From Aphidius gifuensis (lineage: Eukaryota > Arthropoda > Insecta > Hymenoptera > Braconidae): DNA of 64,000 nt. A program made the position numbers and the translations under genes. Shown here in pieces: positions 55,570 through 64,000 of this stretch (within the stretch, counting starts at the first letter, position 1; each line of letters begins with the position of its first letter). The notes beneath the pieces were generated by a model. The model saw nothing but the letters and a program-made list of their open reading frames with translations. It ran no database searches and was not told where the DNA came from. The DNA lies in NCBI RefSeq assembly GCF_014905175.1, contig NC_057791.1, positions 8,194,492 to 8,258,491 of the forward strand, written 5' to 3'.

Positions 55570-56360
55570 CGTGGTATAGCATCACTATTGTCATTATGTT
55601 ATTCATACAGAATGGAAATACTTGGTAGAAAAATCGTTATTAAAATGCCATTTTGTATTGTTGATCAAGCTGGACAATTATCAGAAGCTGTAACATTCAT
55701 TTTATTAATTAAATTATTGAAAACTTGTTCTTGTTTGTGATCCAAAACAATTACCTCCAACAATTATTTTACGGGTATGTAAAATAAATATATACATGTC
55801 TTCTAGATATTAATTAATCATTATTTGCGAGAGTAAATATAAGTAATAATAATCAATTCCATTATATTTCTCTCTATTTAAAAATTAAAAATATAATTTT
55901 TTTTTCCAGATCCTCAGAGATATAAGACCTGCAAATGATTTAGTTTGATGTATTTAAATTAAATAAAAAAAAAATGATAAAAGATGTTCCAGACATAATG
56001 AAGAAGCACTGATTTATATTGAACATAAAAACGAAAGACAAATATTGCCGTTGATCAAGAATAAAAATGAAGTACAACTTGGACCATTTATTGATAATAA
56101 AAATGCAATACAATCAACACCATTTATTTAAGCAATTAGTGAAAAAGTTCAACGAAAATTACAAGTAAAAGTTGATAAAAAAAATTGTCAATGAACTTGC
56201 TCAATTTTCTTTGAATTGTGATCATCAAGTTGTGATCATCATACAAATTCCTGTGTTTAAAATAATGAATTTGTTAAAAAGTTTATTGGCTCACCATTTG
56301 GTATTTCTTATGACAAAATCTTATAGTAAGAAAAGTGAGAAGAAAAAAGGAAAAGTTGAT
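55570..56360 (+). pseudogene. SF1 helicase (UPF1/ZNFX1-like) remnant
   Basis: KMPFCIVDQAGQLSEAVTFILL matches motif II (the DEAxQ box, here DQAGQ) with its following helix. After a one-base frame change near 55735, LVLVCDPKQLPPTIILR matches motif III (GDPKQLPPT). A GT-AG intron seems to follow (55772-55909). Later fragments (HNEEALIYIEHKN, LNCDHQVVIIIQ, KFIGSPFG) could be the NFX1-like zinc-binding part of a ZNFX1-type protein, though only one C/H set is visible. UPF1-like helicases unwind RNA in decay and silencing. The lost Glu of motif II, the frame change and several stops mark it as a pseudogene. Confidence 0.6.
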
Positions 56361-56924
56361 TAACTAAAATTTTTAAACATAAAAGAAGAGAAGAAAGTGA
56401 ACTGACATTAGAAAATATCAACAAGTTATTTAAATAGAAAAATAAAATAAATAAATTATTTTTAATAAACAATTGATGTACAAGATAATTTTTATTGGAA
56501 TAATAATTATGATAATTAAGTCGCAGATGAAAAATGTAAAATTCAAATAGAAAAAAAATATCAACCATTTACTAGTACAATCTTTAGTTTGAAAATACAC
56601 CAAAAGTATTTGGATTTGTTGACAGTGTTGTCAAACAAGAAGCTGTTTTATTATTCGAGTGTGCTTATATATAATGAGAAAATAATACTGTAAAATAATA
56701 ATGTAATGAGAAAAGATATACCATTATGTATGAATAATCAGCTGTATATAGTTTAACAGCTGTCAGATCGATTCAACAAAATTGACGAGTAATATACAAT
56801 TTCTTGCTGAATTACCAGAATCACTATTATTATCATCAATAATAGAACTAAATTACTTCGCAGGCTCATAATTAGAGCCGGGAAGTTCGTCTGTTATTTC
56901 AGCTTGCCGTAAATACCATGGCAA

Positions 56925-57187
56925 CATGGTGAAATATAGTTCAAAAAAAAGACGATCTGAACCTCGTACATGGAAAAAATGGCCTTTTTTTTTTTGGCCT
57001 CTTAAAAATGGCCTCAAAAAATATGTTTTTGGCCATTTTTTGAGGCCATTTTTGAGAGGCCAAAAAAAATAAGGCCAATTTAAAGGGCCATTTTTAAGAG
57101 GTCAAAAAAAATAAGGCCATTTTTTGAGGCCATTTTTTCCATGTACGAGGTTCAGATCGTCTTTTTTTTTAACTATATTTCACCATG
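56925..57187. repeat. Foldback element rich in GGCC(A)TTTTT
   Basis: CATGGTGAAATATAGTT, GACGATCTGAACCTCGTACATGG and AAAATGGCC on the left are mirrored on the right. The centre contains about twelve GGCC dyads alternating with A or T runs. No clear target duplication. CATGGTGAAATA superficially resembles P-element ends. Confidence 0.7.
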
Positions 57188-57199
57188 TTATAACAGCTA

Positions 57200-57450
57200 A
57201 ATAACAAACAACTCCAACTCTGCTCATAATTAGTAACTTTTTGCTTATAAAATAAATAACCGTATAGAAAATAAATTTGATATATATGTCAATATATAAA
57301 AGTCAAACTTTATATTAAATAGTAATCTCAATTAAAATTAAATAATTAATTAATAAACTAATAATTAATTCGGTATTGTAATTAATAAGTCAATTAATGA
57401 AGTATTAATATTAGATATTAATCAATAATATCTTAATAATACTAAAAGTC
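57200..57450. other. AT-rich DNA without a gene
   Basis: ATTAATTAATAA-type sequence only. Confidence 0.4.
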
Positions 57451-57459
57451 GTGCTACAC

Positions 57460-57714
57460 CGGGTAGACTCGGTTAGATTCAGGCATGCTTGATCGATGGT
57501 TGGTGGAATTACAAATCGTGCTGCACCGGCTAGACTCGGTTGACTTCGGTCTTTGGAAAAAAGCGAACTGGCAAAGTCGAGGGGACACGGTAGGGGAAAC
57601 GATTGGAACGAACTCAGATTTTTTTTTAGGAACGAACTCGGGTGAACGTGCCCCGCCCTCCAAAATTAATCCGGGCATTTCGGGGAAGCGGGAACGAACT
57701 CGGCAATTGCCCCA
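57460..57714. other. GC-richer unique stretch
   Basis: Duplicated CGTGCTACACCGG[G/C]TAGACTCGGTT (57452, 57517) and repeated AACGAACTCGG words. Open on both strands for about 95-100 codons, which is unusual here, but no family is recognised and translations look random (many W, R, P). I do not call a gene. Confidence 0.35.
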
Positions 57715-58590
57715 GGCAACACTACAAACGGAGAACGCCATCTTTTTTTTTGTGCCGAGTTTCGTAGTCGTAGCCCGTTGCGTAGGAAAAAAATAATCAT
57801 AACTAAAATAATAAATATTTAAAATTATTATTTTCTTTTTTTCAACTATTCATTGATTCGATGATTTGTAATATTCAGTAACAAGCCCTTCAATAAATAA
57901 TTAATTAAATTTTGCAATAATTTTATAATTAATGAAAAAAAATTTCACCTAGATATTAAATATTACAACAAATAATTATAAATTATCAAATTAAAATGGA
58001 GGAGAATTGAAAAATAAAACTCAATTTCAATAGTTTTTTTTTTTATTTATGTATGATGTGAAGTGTAGGTTGCCTCACTTTACTATTCTACATTTAATTT
58101 GATTTCAAACAATAATTTTATACAAAGACACAAAATTTATATTTAATATTAAAAATAATAAAACAATTTATTTAACAAGTATACTATTTAATATGATAAT
58201 TAAACAAGACACAATATATAATATTACTGGTTGTGAGGTGGCATAGCCACATCACCAATACAACTTTATAAATATAGTTCGGACGCACCGTTTGGCTTGG
58301 TGGCCGGACTAGAAGCAAAGAGAGCGGAGTCTCAAGCAACAAGAAGTAGTGAGGGTTCTCTCATACCCACACATATATACATGGCTAAAACACCTCACTG
58401 ACTACGTCACATGGGAGACATCAAATATTTCTATCGAACGATTGTCTATCGAATGATTATATTTTATAAAGCACCGGGCAACACTACAGACGGGGAACGC
58501 CGTCTCCCTTTTGTGCAAAGCTTCGTAGTATTAGCCTGTTGCATAAGAAAAAAATAATCATAACTAAAATTAAAAAATATATGAATGCAG
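57715..58590 (+). repeat. Direct repeat pair, ~105 bp, 765 bp apart
   Basis: GGCAACACTACAAACGGAG...AAAAAAATAATCATAACTAAAAT at 57715-57815 recurs at 58477-58570 with about 15 percent change. The first base of the shared block to AAAATTAAAAAAT lies in the same order in both. Between them is AT-rich DNA with a hairpin (TGTGAGGTGGCATAGCCACATCAC) at 58231. This may be a tandem duplication or degraded long terminal repeats; no gene is between them. Confidence 0.6.
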
Positions 58591-58599
58591 TATTTATTT

Positions 58600-59885
58600 A
58601 TTTTAGAAATTTTTTCTTTTTTTCATCGGATTTTTATATTTTTTTAAATTATTAATTTGTTGTTTTTTGATAATTTTTACAGACGCTTACGCAAGAGGGT
58701 TTCAAATTGTTATTAGTAAAATTTATAACAATGAAAAACTTGCCATTTTGGTTTTTTGATGACGATGTGACCCAGGAATTTTTTACTGCTATATGGAATA
58801 ACAATACAATATGGAACCCCATATCGTATCGGATATCGTCACCTCCATATCGTACCGTATCCTCATATCGCGGCATCACTATTTATTTTACATGTAATTT
58901 ATATGTAATCTCTATCTGTACAAAAAGTAAATTTATTTTATATTCTCAAAAAATATAAACTAAATTTGAAATACATCCAAATTTTTTTAATTTGGATATA
59001 TATATTAACATTGCAAAAAAAAAATTTCGATATATTTCAAATTTAGTTTATATTTTTCAGTTTTATATGTTTATTGTATTTCTTATGATCTAGTTTTCAT
59101 GTAGCAATATCATAAAGTGTCTATAGATTATGTTAAATTATAACTATATATTTTGATTTATATTCATGATATAGTTGTGAACATAATTAATTTATTTTAT
59201 TCTCAATTAGAAATTAGAGTCAATTTGAGATTCCTTTTTGACTTCACACGTTAATTCGATATGAGAAATCAAAAAATTGACTCTTATATCTACTTGGGTT
59301 ATTATTGCTTTAATCATATAAATTCAGCTATTTGAGAAAAGTAAATTAGAATTTTGAAGCTCAAACCAACATTAAGGTTAGCAATTTTATATTTGATTAA
59401 GATATTGTGTGATTGGTAAATTGAAATCCTTATTACTTGTTGACTTTCAAAACACTCAAGTTCGATATTTGAAATGTATCAAAGCCTAATTTGTAAAGTG
59501 CAATCATGCTTTTCAGAAAACCGGAAAAAAATGTTAGACCATATTAAATTATGCCAGAAAAAACCTTTCAAATCTGGTGAATATCCATAAAAAATTGTTC
59601 TCAAAGTTTTTCTTATATTTATACATATTTGAAACATATTGAAAGAGTTCACATTACAAATTAAAAAGAGTTTTGTTAAGTTTAAGTCCTCAAAATAACA
59701 AACGTCAAATTTTAGAAAATATCATAATGCCGCTAAAAAAAATTGGCTCAAGTCAACCTGCTTGTGTTATCAAAACAAAAATTATTCTTATTCCTGCTGA
59801 AAATACAAATGATTGCTAGTAAGATAAGTAAATATGAGTCCATTAACATTATAAAAAAAAAAAAAAATCTTTTTTTATATTAATA
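58600..59885. other. No gene recognised
   Basis: AT-rich. ATATCGTATCGGATATCG and ATATCGTACCGTATCC words form a small dyad cluster at 58812-58870, next to CCATATCG repeats. ATATTTCAAATTTAGTTTATATTTTT at 59032 mirrors AATATAAACTAAATTTGAAATA at 58952, a foldback of about 100 bases. No coding frame. Confidence 0.45.
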
Positions 59886-59891
59886 TAAAAT

Positions 59892-61910
59892 CCCTGGTAG
59901 AAATCTTTCCAGTTCTGCTGATTTGAAACTAGTTCATAGCTAGTTTTGCTGGCTCTCTATCCAACAAAACTAGACTTCAAATAGGTGCGTACAACCTATT
60001 TTTACTATATCGACAAAATATTGACTAGGAAAGCTAGGTAAAAAACAGGCAGAAATTAGTTTCTAAAACTAATTTGTTGCTGGCAAAAGTGCTACCTGTT
60101 ATCAAATAACTAAACTTGTTTTTAATATCCAGTAAAAAGGAAAAAAAATAGAGATATTCGATCTAGGATTTAAGAAGACACCAGCGCTCTGCGTCAAACC
60201 GAACAATTATATTTTTATTGATACATACATTTATGCACATATGAACATTTATAAACACTCGCGTTATTAAAAAAGTTTATTAATGTTATAATAAACAATA
60301 ATAATAATAATAATACGATCGTTTTATTGAATATACTGAAAAACTGTGAAATATTATTTAGAACATGTCTCTTATCTGGTCAAGATTTTTAATCTGATTT
60401 ATTTTTGTACAACTTAACATGGAGGTTAGAAAAAGATCTCCACCACACTCAAAAAACTACATATTTTTATAAATAACTTCAATGAATCAAAATATGAATC
60501 TATATAAAAAATAAAAACAAAATTTATTAATATTTTTTTTTTTTTTTTTTAAACCAAGTATTCATTAAAAAAAAGACATTAGGAGTGTATTTTGTAGACA
60601 ATAAAATTAGAATATTATTAATTAAAAGTATTATTGATTCATGCACAACTAAAAGAGAGTCCAATTAAACAGTCACGATATCATTTTTCGTTTAAGGCAT
60701 GTCCAACGCGGAACGAAAATACAGAGAAGTTTTTGAAATTTTGACAGTAGATTATTTATGTAATAATACACAATCCCTAATTTTTTTGTCGGTGGCTTTT
60801 TTTTAATTAATTAATAAAGTTGACATTTTTCAAGGAGGTTATACATAGGCTCTTATGGCCAGTCGAGTACACTTCACATAAACCTGGTTAGAAACTATAT
60901 GAAAAAATACAGAGACTATTTCGAAAAACTGATATATTATAAACTGAAAAAAGACGAAAATTTTTAGCCGTATAAGAAAAAAGTTTTGTCGGTGGGTTTT
61001 TTTTAATAAATAAAAATAGACGCGAAAAATAGGAATTTGACGTATTATTGTCGGCATAGTTCAAACATAGAGTAAAACTGACAGAAGAATTTGCATGTAT
61101 GGTCACACAGGCTCGTAATTGTCGTGATCTCTTCTGCCAGTCTCACTATATATTCAAGTTGGCCAACATTAAATTTCAACATAATTTTTAATTTATAATA
61201 AATGATATTTTATATAAATAAATTTAAATAAAATAAGTCAATAAACATTTTTTTATTATGACATAAGGTCAAATATGGTAAAAATAACATTTTATGATCG
61301 ATTAAAGAAAAAAAAAATTTTTTTTTTGGGGTTGGCATTGCATTTCTTATAATGTAAAATAGATAGGACATTCTCCCCTCCACAACACTCTAAAACCAGC
61401 GTTGGACATGCCTTAATACTTGGTTTAAAAAAAAAAAAAAAATATTCATGAATTTTTTTTTTATTTTTTATATAGATTTATATTTTGATTTATTTAATTT
61501 ATTCATGAAAATACGTATTTTTTTGTATGTATTGAGGGTCTTTCTTAATAAGGACGAAAATTTTCTAATCATCACATTAACGCGCGTTGGCTTAGGGGTA
61601 AAATACTCGCTTTTAGGATTTAGGTATAGATGGGTAGATAGGTAGATAGGGGTTCAATCCTGTTTACGGCCATTTGTACAAAAAAAAAAAAAAATATAAA
61701 AAGTTTATAGTATCTAGCGAAACTAGATATAAACTGTCTAATTAATAGATATTTTTTAGTTAGCTAAACTAGGAATAAAATGTCAATACAACTGTTTCAA
61801 CTAGCCAGAAAAATGCCTAGTTCTTACCCCAGAAACTGGCTAGAAAATGGATTGGAACTATCACAAATATCTAGTTTCTAGACAGATTCTAAAAATAATT
61901 TCTACCAGGG
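59892..61910. mobile_element. Inverted-repeat element, CCCTGGTAGAA family, copy B
   Basis: Begins CCCTGGTAGAAATC and ends ATTTCTACCAGGG, the same ends as 80-1240, with AT on both sides (59890-59891, 61911-61912). The terminal 200 bases on each side carry CTAGTTT / AAACTAG words (for instance AACTAGTTCATAGCTAGTTTTGCTGGC on the left; ATCTAGTTTCTAGAC on the right). Inside, GTCGGTGG-CTTTTTTTTAAT occurs at 60789 and about 60988. No transposase is seen. A tRNA-like segment lies at 61578-61670. Confidence 0.7.
61578..61672 (+). other. tRNA-like segment in element copy B
   Basis: GCGTTGGCTTAGGGGTAAAATACTCGC looks like a 5' half (A box GGCTTAGGGGTA), and GGGGTTCAATCC 60 bases later is a B box. The space between has a TAGGTAGA repeat that would fit an extended variable arm or an insertion. 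No matching acceptor stem is seen. Confidence 0.4.
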
Positions 61911-61930
61911 ATAAAGAATAAAAAAAAGTA

Positions 61931-64000
61931 CACGGAGAGAAATCCGCAGCATATATTACTGTAGAGGTATCGTTAAAATCATGGCCGACGTCATTTCAGC
62001 GACTAATTCTCACTTATTATAATGGTTATTATTATGTTTCATTTAAATTTGTTACTGTAGTCTACCGGAATTTTTGAAAGTCTTGAGTTAATGGTATACT
62101 TTACGCCAGAAATAACTGTAGTGTACAGCAGGTTTTCCAGCCAGATGACACGAATATTTATTGGAAATTATGTGTGTTCCTAACCTCTTCTAAAAAAGTT
62201 TATTGTTTTTATTTTATTCATGAAACTGTAAAAAAAAATTCTATATTTGATAACAAAACTTCTTGAAAATAGAATTTTCGTTCTAGAAAATTTTTAGATT
62301 TGAAAGAAGAAAAAAAGTTCTTGTTATGAATAAAAAACTTCTCGTTAAAAGACAAAAAAATTCTTGAAACATGAGAGACTTAGATTTGAAATGAACCTAA
62401 AATAGATTTGAAAAAAGAAAAATTATCCTTGTAATGATAATAAAACTTCTTGAAATAAATGCTAAAAAGGTCTTGAATTGCGACGCATACTTCTTTAAAA
62501 ACATCTTTTTGTTCTCACTTCATGCACAACAGTTCTCAATTTTAGAACAAAACTTCTTGAAAATAATCAAGTTCTGTCTTGAATTGAGAACAAAAAGATT
62601 TCTATCAAGTTAAAATTAGATTCAATTCAAGAAGTAAATTACTACTGATTTAAATAAATAAAAAAATTATTTATTTAACATTACTTTTGTTAATTACCAG
62701 AAGTACAGTGCAACTTTACATTGTAAACCATGTTTTTTGTTTTCCTAAACTAATTACCTATGAGGGGAACCGAACCCTTGACCAACGCAAACTACGATAT
62801 CTCAAACCTAACGACTTTTCCACCGAGCCACGAGCGCATGTACATGATGGGACGAAAATTTCTGTTCATAATGCACGACATTTAAGAAGAAAAATCAAAT
62901 CATATTCCAATTAAAAGAAATCAAGTTTGATAATAAATACTTACGAAAAATATAAAACTAAATGATATAAAAAAAAATTAATATAAAAAAAATTTAATAG
63001 AAAACTAATCTTTAGTCGGTATTCATTTTTTATATTATTATCATATTATTATTAGAGTAATACAAACATCAAAAAAAAATATTTTATTATGTCTGACAAG
63101 TTGTCTTATGATATATGTAAAAAAAAAATATGAGAAAAACATTTTCCTTTTGACTTGTTAACAACATTAACTTTATTTTGAATATGACGTAATATTTCTT
63201 CTTAAATGTCGTGCTTTACGAGAACAGAAATTTTCGTCCCGTCATGTACATGCGCTCGTGGCTCGGTGGGAAAGTCGTTAGGTCTAAGATATCGTGGTTT
63301 GCGTCGGTCAAGGGTTCGGTTCACCTCATAGGTAATTAGTTTAGGAAAAAAAAAGATGGTTTACAATGTAAAGTTGCACTGTACTTCTGGTAATTAACAA
63401 AAGTAATGTTAAATAAATAATTTTTTTATTTATTTAAATCAGTAGTAATTTACTTCTTGAATTGAATCTAATTTTGACTTGATAGAAATCTTTTTGTTCT
63501 CAATTCAAGACAGAACTTGATTATCTCCAAGAAGCCTTGTTCTAAAATTTAGAACTGTTGTTCTTGAAATGAGAACAAAAATATTTTTTTTTAAAAGTAT
63601 GCGTCTCAATTCAAGGCCATTTTAGATTATTTCCAAGAAGCCTTGTTTTAAAATTTAGAACTGTTGTTCATGAAGTGAGAACAAAAAGATTTTCTTAAAG
63701 AAGTATGCGTCTCAATTCAAGACCTTTTTAGCATTTACAAGGATAATTTTTCTTTTTTCAAATCTATTTTAGGTTCAAATCTAAATCTGTCATGTTTCAC
63801 GAATTTTTTTGTCTTCTAACAAGAAGTTTTCTATTCATAACAAGAACTTTATTCCTTCTTTCAAATCTAAAAATGTCCTAGAACGAAAGTTCTATCTGGT
63901 AGAACTTTTTTTTTCAGTGAATTCAAATAAAAATGCAGTGAAACACATAAAAATTATAAAATGGTTTATTTTTTAAAAATTAATGAACACGTTACATTTT
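61931..64000. mobile_element. CACGGAGAG-family MITE, copy 2, split and running off the window
   Basis: Starts CACGGAGAGAAATCCGCA next to TA and follows the inverse of the 23253-23826 copy base for base with few changes to 62221. It is interrupted by the 62225-63918 element and resumes at 63922 (AATAAAAATGCAGTGAAACACATA). It is not finished at the window end. Confidence 0.85.
62225..63918. mobile_element. 1.7-kb foldback element with tRNA-like arms and 3-bp duplication
   Basis: The arms are about 690 bp with small indels; loop about 62910-63170. Tips ACTGTAAAAAAAAATTCT and the inverse of AGAACTTTTTTTTTCAGT. GAA is duplicated at 62222-62224 and 63919-63921, and the interrupted MITE proves the borders. 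Arms are rich in TTCTTGAA, TTGAGAACAAAAAG and AAGTTCT words. Each arm carries a tRNA-like segment (GGCTCGGTGGGAAAGTCGTTAGG plus GGGTTCGGTTC on the plus strand at 63257-63325, and its inverse at 62762-62832). No protein. Confidence 0.85.

Noticed and set aside
57454..57796. Protein gene on either strand in the GC-richer stretch
   Set aside because: Both strands are open for about 100 codons, translations have no domain-like pattern, and no splice or promoter context supports a gene.

Overview
The window is AT-rich eukaryotic DNA with short GT-AG introns, TATA/TCAGT promoters and dense layers of transposons. It fits an insect genome. A hymenopteran, perhaps a parasitoid wasp, is my inference from the kinds of Polinton and DNA transposon proteins present; no single-copy host gene proves it. 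No rRNA, CRISPR or bacterial operon is visible. Almost everything recognisable is mobile DNA or its remains.

Layout. 1-5 kb: nested inverted-repeat elements and a five-copy 244-bp satellite made of GATC dyads. 5-11 kb: an RPA1-like fragment, a foldback element with tRNA-like arms, a tandemly duplicated unknown ORF, a degenerate J-domain exon (HSD instead of HPD) and a poly-Q exon. 11.21-23.16 kb: one large element with CACTG ends and a TA target duplication, carrying a multi-exon accessory gene (SAM-like N-terminus) and a zinc-finger transposase-like gene. A second 6-kb CACTG element splits that transposase. 23-35 kb: several short inverted-repeat elements, two more diverged copies of the same transposase family, a Ty1/copia pol remnant and a hAT-type MITE with a perfect 8-bp target duplication.

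35,074-52,080: a complete Polinton/Maverick, 17.0 kb, with identical 100-bp termini and a 6-bp target duplication (TAAAAA). On the plus strand are a fibre-like gene, an unknown conserved gene and an OB-fold-like gene. A minus-strand morphogenesis block follows: major capsid, penton remnant, adenovirus-type protease, membrane-associated minor protein and phospholipase A2-like protein. Then come the packaging ATPase, a DUF8207-type protein and the integrase on the plus strand, the protein-primed DNA polymerase on the minus strand, and a six-exon spliced gene at the right end. The copy is dead: the capsid gene has three stops, four other genes have stops or frameshifts, and the polymerase holds a 1.57-kb insertion. 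Integrase, ATPase and protease remain open.

52.6-64 kb: a five-exon gene of the same family as the accessory gene at 11.4 kb, an SF1 helicase pseudogene, a GGCC foldback, a 2-kb CCCTGGTAGAA element related to the one at 80-1240, and a CACGGAGAG element (second copy of 23.25 kb) split by a 1.7-kb foldback whose arms carry a tRNA-like segment.

The recurrent theme outside the Polinton is elements whose ends carry arrays of one short word, inverted between the two sides. The best case is the 14.2-20.2 kb element. These could be transposase or accessory-protein binding arrays, as in CACTA elements.
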